The notes under the pieces are model-generated. The model had not been told where the DNA came from, did no database searches, and saw only the letters and a list, made by a program, of their open reading frames with translations. A DNA stretch of 40,818 nucleotides from assembly GCF_030065675.1 (NCBI RefSeq), contig NZ_JASJDK010000060.1, positions 1 through 40,818 on the forward strand, read 5' to 3'. Source of the DNA: Mastigocoleus sp. MO_188.B34 (GTDB lineage: Bacteria; Cyanobacteriota; Cyanobacteriia; Cyanobacteriales; Nostocaceae). Made by a program: the position numbers and the translations under genes. The stretch's first letter is position 1. Each line of letters begins with the position of its first letter. Below, piece by piece: positions 15,195-22,549 of this stretch.

Positions 15195-16286
15195 ATGGCA
15201 GCCAAAAAACCCAATCAAAAGAATACTAAAGCAGAAATTCTTCAAGCTTATAATGAATTAGCAAAAGAAAAAGCTTTCTTAAAAGCTGAATACGAGCAGA
15301 AATTACAAGCGAGTAAAACTAATAATATAAATACCCCAACATTGAACGAAATACCAGTGAAAAACTCACAAATTAATCAATCAACCGAAGCTCAACAAAA
15401 AATGAATTATGCAATTGAAAGTTTAAGTAAGCTCCAGCTAGGATTCGGTAGTGCGATTAATGAGTTATCAGATAAATTAACAAAAAAAGCATCTCAGTTA
15501 GGAGAAATTCAGGAATATGTAGAAAATGAATTACAACAATTAAAACAAATCTATAATTTGACAGTTACAGAAAATACCTTAGATAGTCTGATTCAGTCAT
15601 ATAATAATAATTCTAAATCTTATCAGGAAGAATTTTCCCAATTATCAGAAAGACTGTTAGAAGAAATAGAAGCTGAAAAAAATACCTGGAATAAAGAGCA
15701 AGACGAACATAAAATCACAGTTAAAGAGCGTAATGATAGTCTTAATAGGAACCGTCGCAGAGATGATTCTGAATATAAGTATAACTTGGAGATTCAACGC
15801 ACCCTAGAAAAAGAAGAATACGAACAACAGCAAGCATATTTATATCAGGAGTTAGAAGAATTACAACAGGAATCAGAAAAAGCATGGGAAGAGAGAGAAA
15901 ATACAATTGCTGAACAAGAAAAAGAATTTGAAGAATATAAAAGTAAAGTAGAAGCATTTCCCAGTGAGAAACAAGCTGCAATAAAAAAAGCAACTGATTT
16001 AGGTAAAGGCATTGCTCAGTATCAGGCTAGGGTAAAATCAGATTTGTATGCTACAGAGGTTGAAGGGCAAAAGAATTTTTACGAGCAAAGATTACAATCT
16101 TTAGAAAACACTATTAGTAATCAGCAAGAGCGAATTGTAAATCTTTCCGAGCAATTAGAATCAGCACTTCAGCAAGTACAAGATTTGGCTGTTAAAGCGA
16201 TTGAAGGTAATGCTAATCTTAATTCCTATCAAGCAATGAAAGAAATAGCTTTAGAACAAGCAAAGGTTCAAGGTAAAATAAAATAA
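15195..16286 (+). CDS. Coiled-coil protein, 363 aa (second of a tandem pair)
   Basis: Paralogue of the preceding gene. It shares the LSKLQLGFGSAINELSDKL block (LADLQLEFGSIVSSLSEKL upstream), the LEEIEAEKNTWNKEQDEHKITVKERNDSL region (compare WEKEQTEFEENVTAYNESL), and the C-terminal LESALQQVQDLA (compare LQSTLQQAQDLA). It differs by a Lys/Asn/Gln-rich N-terminal stretch and a short extra C-terminal tail. I chose the ATG at 15195, because GAGGAG (15182-15187) sits 7 bases before it; an ATG at 15180 would overlap that site. Shared blocks with different ends suggest two subunits of one heteromeric filament. A hairpin at 16314-16362 closes the unit. Confidence 0.8.
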   Translation: MAAKKPNQKNTKAEILQAYNELAKEKAFLKAEYEQKLQASKTNNINTPTLNEIPVKNSQINQSTEAQQKMNYAIESLSKLQLGFGSAINELSDKLTKKASQLGEIQEYVENELQQLKQIYNLTVTENTLDSLIQSYNNNSKSYQEEFSQLSERLLEEIEAEKNTWNKEQDEHKITVKERNDSLNRNRRRDDSEYKYNLEIQRTLEKEEYEQQQAYLYQELEELQQESEKAWEERENTIAEQEKEFEEYKSKVEAFPSEKQAAIKKATDLGKGIAQYQARVKSDLYATEVEGQKNFYEQRLQSLENTISNQQERIVNLSEQLESALQQVQDLAVKAIEGNANLNSYQAMKEIALEQAKVQGKIK

Positions 16287-16313
16287 AATATCTTACTGAA
16301 AAAATATAGTTTA

Positions 16314-16362
16314 GCCCCTGAATAAACTCTCTCAATTATACAAAATAACGAGATTCAGGGGC
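16314..16362. terminator. Hairpin after the coiled-coil gene pair
   Basis: A 10-base perfect stem (gcccctgaat at 16314-16323 with attcaggggc at 16353-16362) closes a 29-base AT-rich loop, 27 bases after the stop codon. There is no long T run, so it may act as a terminator or as an mRNA-stabilising end. Confidence 0.45.
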
Positions 16363-16378
16363 AATATCTTATTATTAT

Positions 16379-16502
16379 AGGACTTACGTAACCGGCACAT
16401 TTTTCTTGTAGGGTGCGTGACACAAGCGAGTTAATCTGAACCTATTAATAAGGTTTTTAGTGTCACGCACCACCGGTGTATTGTGAGAATTGCGTAAGTC
16501 CT
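16379..16502. mobile_element. MITE-like element, 124 bp
   Basis: Terminal inverted repeats aggacttacgtaa and ttgcgtaagtcct (one mismatch) bound 124 bases without coding capacity. Inside, a perfect 12-base inverted repeat (ggtgcgtgacac with gtgtcacgcacc) forms a second stem. The ggacttacgcaa end is, from memory, a frequent end sequence of small cyanobacterial elements mobilised in trans by a transposase. No transposase lies in the window. Flanks are AT-rich, so a target duplication cannot be fixed. Confidence 0.6.
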
Positions 16503-16569
16503 GTATTAATCGGATTATTATTTTAATAGTCTAACACTTGAATTATAGATGAATAAAAAACTCATGTGA

Positions 16570-17733
16570 CTATTGAGAAAAACTAAAAATTTTCCTACTC
16601 AAACTTAACAATTTATATTTATAAGAGCGTAGAATCTGGTATGTAGATGTAGTCAAATATCCAAAAATAAAGGGAATTGGTTTGTGGGAATATAATTTAA
16701 GGTTATAGTAGGGTCGTTTTTCCATTTTCCAATTGTCGTACCAGGAATGGTCTGTCATTAAATTAATTTCATCAATATCTTCAGACTCACATGCTAATTT
16801 GATAGCTTCTTCTAAGAGCATACTGCCAGGAGAACATTTAGAATAGGCAGGATCGTAAGCTAATTTCCAAATCAGAATTAAACGTTTCAAACGAACCGCC
16901 AAGTTAATTGCAATTATTTTCCCTTCAGCTTCTAATATTTGCCACTCTAAGAAACCGGCATTTGATAGTCTCTGGGTAAGACTTTGATAAAATGTAACTG
17001 CAGTTGGACTATCAGTGATTGCTGTACCTGCATCTTTTTTCCAACTTTTAGCTTCCACCTCTATGAGTTGGGTTAAATATTCTGTTTTTGCTTTGTTCTG
17101 ATTCAAAAAGCTAAACTTCACATCTGGTAACTTATGGAGTTTTTTCGCAGCTTTATTCAGGTTGCTTCTAAAATTACCGCTCAAACTACCTCGATATTCG
17201 GCAAAATTATCTTTAATTCTTAAGAAAGCTCCTACACTATCCAATTCTTTAGTTAAAGTAAATCCTGATAATTTTTCTAAAACACTAATAGTTGGAGAAT
17301 TTTCTGGTAATCGGTCGAAAATTATTCCAACTTGGTAAGGACAATATTCTATTGCAGCATTAATCAGAAATGGAATGACTATATCTTCCTGTCCCTGTTT
17401 TGTTAAAAGGTCAATTGAGCATGTTTGTGCAGATCTATGGGTACCTAATAAAGCAAACTTGAATCCAAACAAACGACGCGATTTGATAACTAGTGGCATG
17501 ACACCCACTAGCTCATCTCCATCATACGCAAACAAACAAGCCCATGATTCATCACTTTCTAAATAATATTCAAAATATGATGAAACCCAAGCAATTGATG
17601 ACATTGGTAATTGTTGAGGTGCTTCAAAGGCTAGCTGATTCCACTTGTCTGCATGAAAGTTGAGTTCCTCAAAGCTTTGTACTACTTTTATTTGTAATTG
17701 TTTTTTATCTAATTTTTTTTTGTAGGTGAGCAT
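16570..17733 (-). CDS. BioF2-like/FemAB-type acyltransferase, 387 aa
   Basis: A GNAT-fold protein of the BioF2-like acetyltransferase family (Acetyltransf_6), often found in polysaccharide and cell-envelope clusters. The N-terminal half has VQSFEELNFHADKWNQLAFEAP and WACLFAYDGDELVGVMPLVI, a typical first GNAT subdomain. The C-terminal half has YRGSLSGNFRSNLNKAAKKLHKL, LTQLIEVEAKSWKKDAGTA, LEWQILEAEGKIIAINLAVRL, and the acetyl-CoA-site-like PGSMLLEEAIKLACE, followed by a basic helical tail. It probably transfers an acyl or aminoacyl group onto an envelope or exopolysaccharide precursor; the substrate cannot be read. Single gene, minus strand, flanked by the MITE-like element downstream. Confidence 0.82.
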   Translation of the reverse strand: MLTYKKKLDKKQLQIKVVQSFEELNFHADKWNQLAFEAPQQLPMSSIAWVSSYFEYYLESDESWACLFAYDGDELVGVMPLVIKSRRLFGFKFALLGTHRSAQTCSIDLLTKQGQEDIVIPFLINAAIEYCPYQVGIIFDRLPENSPTISVLEKLSGFTLTKELDSVGAFLRIKDNFAEYRGSLSGNFRSNLNKAAKKLHKLPDVKFSFLNQNKAKTEYLTQLIEVEAKSWKKDAGTAITDSPTAVTFYQSLTQRLSNAGFLEWQILEAEGKIIAINLAVRLKRLILIWKLAYDPAYSKCSPGSMLLEEAIKLACESEDIDEINLMTDHSWYDNWKMEKRPYYNLKLYSHKPIPFIFGYLTTSTYQILRSYKYKLLSLSRKIFSFSQ

Positions 17734-17881
17734 GATTATATATGCAGTTTTCTCACGTTCATACTTGTTATGAATGTAACATCTGCAATATTCGATATTA
17801 ATATAATTTTCTAAACTTTTCTAAGCTTTTATGAATTATGTTGCGTGTTTCGCAGGAGTTAACAAAATTAACAAACATAAC

Positions 17882-17938
17882 AGAGGCTCTACTCCAAAAA
17901 TAAAAATTATCTTTCTGAAATTAGAGAGAGCCTCTAAT
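17882..17938. terminator. Inverted repeat downstream of the response regulator
   Basis: agaggctct (17882-17890) pairs with agagcctct (17927-17935), and a tighter stem attagag/ctctaat sits at 17920-17938. On the minus strand this follows the regulator stop codon by about 30 bases and a T-rich stretch follows soon after, so it is a candidate terminator for that gene. It is imperfect and the assignment is tentative. Confidence 0.4.
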
Positions 17939-17966
17939 ATTTTAAGTTTCACCAGGAATAGAGCTA

Positions 17967-18638
17967 TTACTGAGCTTGAAAACGATAACCTATTCCCCTA
18001 ACTGTCTCTATCATATTGTCTCCCAATTTTCGTCGTAAATAACCCACATAAACATTAACAATATTAGTCCCAGGGTCATAATCATAGCCCCAAATTCGAG
18101 CAAGAAGTTGTTCTCTGGTCATAACTTGTTTGGGGTGACGCATCAATACTTCCAATAACAAGAATTCACGCGCAGAAAGTTCGATTGAGCGTTCCCCAAC
18201 CCAAACTTGACGGCTCAATAAATCTAACTTTGCACGTCCAACTGTCAAAATTGTGTCTTGTTTTGAGGATGGTACTTGTCGATTTCGGAGTTGTACGCGC
18301 ATTCGCGCAAGTAATTCTTCAAAACGGAATGGCTTCGTCATATAGTCATCAGCCCCTCCTTCCAGCCCGGCGATGGTATCATCCAAAGCATCCCGCGCTG
18401 TCAAAACAATTATTGGTAAACTTTCTCCTTGTCCTCGTAATTCAAATAGAACATCTAACCCATCTCGGTCGGGAAGTCCTAAATCTAAAATCAGTAAGTC
18501 AAAATTTTCACTTAAAGCCAACTCTGTAGCTTCTTGTCCTGTTCCAACGATTGCAGTTGTGAAACCATGCTCTTTTAAGCCTGTTTCCAAAAAAGCGGTG
18601 ATGCGGGGATTATCTTCAGCAATTAAAATCCGATTCAT
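17967..18638 (-). CDS. OmpR/PhoB-family response regulator
   Basis: A 223-residue two-component regulator. The receiver domain (1-120) has the acidic pair ED (8-9), the phospho-acceptor D52 in LLILDLGLPDRDG, T80 and K102 (TKPF). The winged-helix DNA-binding domain follows, with LSAREFLLLEVLMRHPKQVMTREQLLARIWGYDYDPGTNIVNVYVGYLRRKL and an ending of TVRGIGYRFQ. All catalytic positions are present, so it should be active. The cognate kinase is most likely the minus-strand gene 364 bases upstream (19003-20421). A 364-base gap is unusually long for a co-transcribed pair, so the regulator may also have its own promoter. The target genes are unknown. Confidence 0.93.
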   Translation of the reverse strand: MNRILIAEDNPRITAFLETGLKEHGFTTAIVGTGQEATELALSENFDLLILDLGLPDRDGLDVLFELRGQGESLPIIVLTARDALDDTIAGLEGGADDYMTKPFRFEELLARMRVQLRNRQVPSSKQDTILTVGRAKLDLLSRQVWVGERSIELSAREFLLLEVLMRHPKQVMTREQLLARIWGYDYDPGTNIVNVYVGYLRRKLGDNMIETVRGIGYRFQAQ

Positions 18639-19002
18639 GAGATTTGGACTGTACAGTTTTAAGTTATTGGTAATGAGTAATAATTAGAGAAGGGCTAATA
18701 ATTGAGATGTATGAGTAGGGGTGAGTAAGCCATGTTCGGGTTAGCAAGGTAAAACGTAATAGGTATTGTGACAGCCATTAAAGCTGGAAATTACTCATTA
18801 ATGTTGACATTATTCTTTTTGGTTTGAATGATTTTGACCTCCTAATTACATTTTTGATCGACATCTAGAGGGTCTAACTATAGCTACGGAGTAATATTGA
18901 ATACTATAGATAAACGTAGATTTTAGCCATAAAATTATGAGACATCTTATCTCCAGGCTACATAATATTTTCAGGATTACTTATCAGAGTCATTAGTACT
19001 GT
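18639..19002. other. Spacer between kinase and regulator
   Basis: These 364 bases between the histidine kinase stop and the regulator start hold no open frame with a ribosome binding site and no strong hairpin. The sequence is AT-rich. A separate regulator promoter could be here but none is clear. Confidence 0.45.
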
Positions 19003-20421
19003 TTAACTGTAACTTAGGATATTGGGGGCACTAAACGCTAAGGGAATTACAATCGTAAAGCTTGAACCATTACCAAAATCACTTTCTAAATGTATGGAAC
19101 CACCATGTGCTTGGACTATGGCTTGGACTATTGAAAGCCCTAAACCGGTTCCTTCAAATTGACAATCACGACTAGTTGCTCTCACAAAACGCTCGAAGAT
19201 ACGTTTTTGGTCTTCTAATGAAATTCCTTCTCCGTTATCCTTGACCCAAAAATACACGTGAGAGTCACGTACGCAAGAACCAATAGTAATTTTGTCACCA
19301 TCTTTGGTATGCCTTACTGCATTTTCTACCAGATTCATTATTGCCTGAGTTAGGCGCTGACGGTCAACTACTATTGGACTTAATCCTTTAGATTCCAAAC
19401 ACCAATTCCGATTTGCTAAAGTTCTTGCTTTTAAATACACTTCTTCTGTGAACCAATCTAGCTCTTCTGGTTTACACCTAAGAAAATCAAATCTTTCAGC
19501 TTTCGCTAACAGTAGTAAATCATTTACTAAACGACTCATGCGATCTAATTCATCCATCACCAAAGTAATTGTTTCATTTTGTTCTTGAGGTCGATACTTG
19601 AGAATTTCTAGGTGTCCTCCAATGACAGTAATTGGAGTTCTTAGTTCGTGAGATACATCCTTAAGAAATTTTTGTTGACTATCAAAAGCAAACTGCAAAC
19701 GATCTAACATTTCGTTGAAAGTTACAGTTAATTCAGCAATTTCATCTACGCCTTCCACTGCAATACGCTGTGTCATGTCTGACTCAGTAATTCCTTGAGC
19801 AGTTTTCTTTAATAGGCGTAGTGGAGACAATAAACGCCCAGCACTAATCCAGGCTAGCAGGAAGAAAAATCCTAAAACAACTGTCATAACCTGCATTACC
19901 AAAAAAATAGCTCCCGTTCCTGCTTGGTAATCAGTGGTTGTATCGTAGAGAGCGACAATTGTAGCGTCTTGATTATCTATCCGAACTGGGTTTGCAGCGT
20001 AAATGACTCTCGACCTTCGATTGTATACTTTGTCACTTTTGATCTTCTCAAGATTTATCCATTTATCTTTTAAACCGGGATGAGATGAAAATACATGCTC
20101 TGGTATTTCTGGCTTAGATTTATAAATTCGATCATTAACTAGTGTGATGAAGTATTGATTGCGACTGGGAACATAACTGGACAAAAATTTATCAAAAACT
20201 CCTTTAGTTTCTTGGTTCTGATATTTTTTTGCCAATAGTTTAAATCTTTCTATTTCCTGCAACAGAGATGCTTCAGCTTTAACTTCAATACGATCTGAAT
20301 ATATTTGTCGCGTCAAATAGATCGAGCATAAAGTTGCTGAAACACTTAAAAGAAAATACCACAACAATATCCGGGATCGGATACCAGTTAAAAATCGCAG
20401 CCATGGGGATATTGATTTCAT
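19003..20421 (-). CDS. Membrane sensor histidine kinase
   Basis: A 472-residue sensor kinase. A first membrane helix (about 18-37), a periplasmic sensor part of about 130 residues (38-170) with no recognised domain, and a second helix (171-195) are followed by a HAMP segment (AGRLLSPLRLLKKTAQGI). The dimerisation/phosphoacceptor domain has FLKDVSHELRTPITVIGG with H258. The ATPase domain shows NLVENAVRHTKDGD (N box), VKDNGEGIS (G1), and FEGTGLGLSIVQAIVQAHGG (G2). All motifs are intact. It probably phosphorylates the OmpR-type regulator encoded downstream. The signal sensed is unknown. Repeated AATTCCAAA motifs lie about 140 bases upstream of the start. Confidence 0.94.
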   Translation of the reverse strand: MKSISPWLRFLTGIRSRILLWYFLLSVSATLCSIYLTRQIYSDRIEVKAEASLLQEIERFKLLAKKYQNQETKGVFDKFLSSYVPSRNQYFITLVNDRIYKSKPEIPEHVFSSHPGLKDKWINLEKIKSDKVYNRRSRVIYAANPVRIDNQDATIVALYDTTTDYQAGTGAIFLVMQVMTVVLGFFFLLAWISAGRLLSPLRLLKKTAQGITESDMTQRIAVEGVDEIAELTVTFNEMLDRLQFAFDSQQKFLKDVSHELRTPITVIGGHLEILKYRPQEQNETITLVMDELDRMSRLVNDLLLLAKAERFDFLRCKPEELDWFTEEVYLKARTLANRNWCLESKGLSPIVVDRQRLTQAIMNLVENAVRHTKDGDKITIGSCVRDSHVYFWVKDNGEGISLEDQKRIFERFVRATSRDCQFEGTGLGLSIVQAIVQAHGGSIHLESDFGNGSSFTIVIPLAFSAPNILSYS

Positions 20422-21198
20422 TATCTTTCTATCTTGTGTCTAAGCGGGTATTTCTTGAATTTTGCAGCACCTGTAAAGCTTCACTACACCATTGTTGGAA
20501 TTTTTATTGGAACTCAAACTCAGTTTTCAGATCACACGTAAAATAACGATCGTTAAATTGTTAATTCCAAACGACCAATTCCAAATGATGGAGTCCAAAA
20601 ATTGGAATTAAACCGAAAATTCAGACTTTTACCCACTTCAAACAGTGTTGAAGTTAAGGGAAGTTGAATTTTTGGGAAAGATTATCTATACTTTATGACG
20701 TTGACAAAAAATACATTTGTATATACTCTCTCCTTCCCAAAACGGCTTTGCTTAACGAAAATACTCGGAAAATACTATTTGTAGTTTCCTCGTTATTTAT
20801 CAGGCGCGGCTAATTCCTTATTATCAATTGTTGTCAAATTACATAAATTTCTAATAAAGATTAGATGAGAAAGTTCTTATGATTCCGGAATCGATGGAAT
20901 CACTGCGAATTATAGGGTCTGGGAAAATAATTAATAAAAATCTTATATTACCCGTTTTAGAGATATTAATATTTTCATTACTAGAACAGCTTGCTTATCA
21001 ACTTTTTATTAGGTTTACTTTATGATTGGATTTATTTGCTGTAGTTAGTATTTTGATAAACTTATTTCAGAAAATACACTACATAAAAAATTTCTATTTT
21101 ACAATATAGATACAAGTAGAAACTAAAATAAGCCTCCTTGGAAGCTAAAAAAATACTTTAAATTACAGAGCTAAGTATTTAAAGTGGAGGTCAAAATT
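20422..21198. other. Gene-free spacer with repeated motifs
   Basis: 777 bases without a supported gene. It holds a perfect 12-base palindrome taacgatcgtta (20544-20555), three spaced AATTCCAAA-like motifs ending in an inverted copy (20563-20609), and a second 12-base palindrome gattccggaatc (20881-20892). The right part, AT-rich, should contain the promoter of the 21199 small gene. Confidence 0.5.
20563..20609. promoter_or_regulatory. Spaced AATTCCAAA motifs upstream of the sensor kinase
   Basis: aattccaaa occurs at 20563 and 20578 (15 bases apart), a weaker gtccaaaaa follows about 15 bases later, and the inverse ttggaatt closes the array at about 20602. The array lies 140-190 bases upstream of the kinase ATG. 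The regular spacing suggests binding of several protein copies; autoregulation by the OmpR-type protein is a guess. Confidence 0.4.
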
Positions 21199-21321
21199 AT
21201 GCAATATTGGATGGAAAATCTATTAATAACAGATAGCTTGACATATTTAATCATCAAAATAGGTGCGCTACTTGTAGTTTTACTGCTTTGGATGATAGTA
21301 ATGTCGCGTCCTGCTTATTGA
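21199..21321 (+). CDS. Small single-helix membrane protein, 40 aa
   Basis: An ATG at 21199 with a strong ribosome binding site (GGAGG at 21186-21190) opens a 40-codon frame. The peptide has a polar start (MQYWMENLLITDSLTY), one hydrophobic helix of about 20 residues (LIIKIGALLVVLLLWMIVM) and the end SRPAY. The strong translation signal and clear membrane helix argue for a real gene although it is very short. It stands alone, with a hairpin 19 bases downstream. It resembles in size the small subunits of photosynthetic complexes, but I do not recognise it as any of them. Confidence 0.6.
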   Translation: MQYWMENLLITDSLTYLIIKIGALLVVLLLWMIVMSRPAY

Positions 21322-21742
21322 ATATGCGCTGTTTAGGTGGGTGATTCATTAGAATCACCTGCGAAAGTTTTACATATACCCCATAAATTTTACTTCTGTT
21401 GGTTTTTTGGTTCCTGCTGGTCTCAAAATATGCAAGAGAAAACACACCTTGAGATTATTCACAAATCTAAATAGGGAAACACTTTTCTTACTCTAGCAAA
21501 CGAGGCTTTAGAAGTTTTACGCAACTGTAAAATTTGTAGTGCAGCTATGTTGGCGAATCCATTCGGAAGAAAGATAATTAATCAAAACTTGCTGTTATGT
21601 AGATTGACTTTTTGTAGCAGGAAGTTTAGCTCTATACCAACAGATAGCCTTGATAGTTGAGCTTTATGAGGAAAATGGAGAACACCCGTGGCTTTAACTT
21701 GGAAATCCTATGAATTTGTTTTTACACCCCACTCCACTGTCC
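21322..21742. other. Spacer between two small genes
   Basis: 421 bases with a hairpin (ggtgattc 21340-21347, gaatcacc 21352-21359) that may end the 40-residue gene's transcript. Nothing else could be supported. The right end meets the stop of a minus-strand ribbon-helix-helix gene. Confidence 0.45.
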
Positions 21743-21904
21743 CTAAAGTTTGTGACGGACAACTATTGGCAAGCTGCGCACTAGTTCTCTGATAACATCG
21801 TTGGTCTGTCTACCTGTTTTCTGACAGTATTTCTCTAATTTTTCTACTTCTTGCGCACTTAAGTTTATACTTAATCGCTTTACATCAGATTTTTTATTGA
21901 GCAT
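21743..21904 (-). CDS. Ribbon-helix-helix (CopG-like) protein, 53 aa
   Basis: A 53-residue frame (ATG at 21904, TAG at 21743) with the ribbon-helix-helix pattern: a short basic strand (SDVKRLSINLS), helix A (AQEVEKLEKYCQKTG), the turn, and helix B (RQTNDVIRELVRSL). Proteins of this size dimerise and bind DNA with the strand, typically as autorepressors or antitoxins. No toxin-like gene follows it. A divergent protein of similar type begins 121 bases away, and the space between carries repeated sites. I infer cross- or autoregulation. Confidence 0.62.
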   Translation of the reverse strand: MLNKKSDVKRLSINLSAQEVEKLEKYCQKTGRQTNDVIRELVRSLPIVVRHKL

Positions 21905-21940
21905 ACAGCAAACTACATTATTTTAACTACTCACTGATTT

Positions 21941-22014
21941 TATATCATTATGATCCTATATCATTATGACTACTTAAATGTAAAATGCTATACATATATG
22001 AGTGATATGATATA
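21941..22014. promoter_or_regulatory. Repeated TATATCAT sites between divergent RHH genes
   Basis: The 13-base sequence tatatcattatga occurs twice, at 21941-21953 and 21957-21969 (16 bases apart), and an inverted relative tgatatgatata lies at 22003-22014. The sites sit in the 121-base space between two divergently read ribbon-helix-helix genes, which is where such repressors usually bind. Which protein binds is not known. Confidence 0.5.
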
Positions 22015-22025
22015 AAGGGTTTTGG

Positions 22026-22220
22026 ATGAAAATCCTTTATAGACCAATGTGTACAGCTAAAACACAGCCATTGAAAATTTACTTAGACAAAGAACAACAT
22101 TTGCTATTAAAAATACTTTGTGCCCTTGAGCAGAGAAGTATGAATAGCGTGATAACTGAGTTAATTGCCGATTGGGTCGAAGAAAAAAAGGAGGTTCATA
22201 AAAATATAATAAATATGTAA
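22026..22220 (+). CDS. Ribbon-helix-helix-like small protein, 64 aa
   Basis: A 64-residue frame. After a variable start, QPLKIYLDKEQHLLLKILCALEQRSMNSVITELIADWVEEKK has the strand, helix, turn, helix pattern of a CopG/Arc-type DNA-binding protein. The first ATG (22026) gives MKILYRPMCTAK; the ATG at 22047 would give a shorter and equally plausible 57-residue form. It is divergent from the 53-residue protein at 21743-21904. No toxin gene follows. A hairpin lies just after the stop codon. Confidence 0.58.
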   Translation: MKILYRPMCTAKTQPLKIYLDKEQHLLLKILCALEQRSMNSVITELIADWVEEKKEVHKNIINM

Positions 22221-22549
22221 AAAGCTTCCACGATGTCGTGGAAGAGTTGGTATGAAATATTTTGGGTTTATTTGTTTGATTGAAAACAGATCCTGATTAT
22301 CTTTAAATATTGCTTTCCGTTGGTTGTATATCAGTAGTAGTTTCTTACTAACGGCAGATTTATCAAGCAGTTTGTGGATACGAACTGCTTGAATTAGTAA
22401 TTTAGGAACAGGCGACATAGAATAGAGCACTTATTTTCAAGATGAGTTGAGGAAATAATTTTTCTATTCAGTCGAACTCTTCCTCGCCTCACGTTTTCTA
22501 AGGGATTCAGAGTAAAGTCATAAATTAACACAAGTATTACAACTTGAAA
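22221..22549. other. Spacer with strong hairpin
   Basis: 329 bases between convergent genes. The only clear structure is the perfect hairpin cttccacga/tcgtggaag at 22224-22243. On the minus strand the stem is followed by a run of five T, so it fits a terminator for leftward transcription from the bactofilin-like gene; on the plus strand it follows the 64-residue gene by a few bases and could serve both. Confidence 0.5.
22224..22243 (-). terminator. Rho-independent-type hairpin
   Basis: A perfect 9-base stem with a 2-base loop, followed on the minus strand by CTTTTTA. Likely terminator for leftward transcripts, possibly bidirectional. Confidence 0.6.

Noticed and set aside
22161-22430. 89-codon minus-strand frame
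   Set aside because: It overlaps the end of the 64-residue RHH gene, crosses a strong hairpin and shows no family features.
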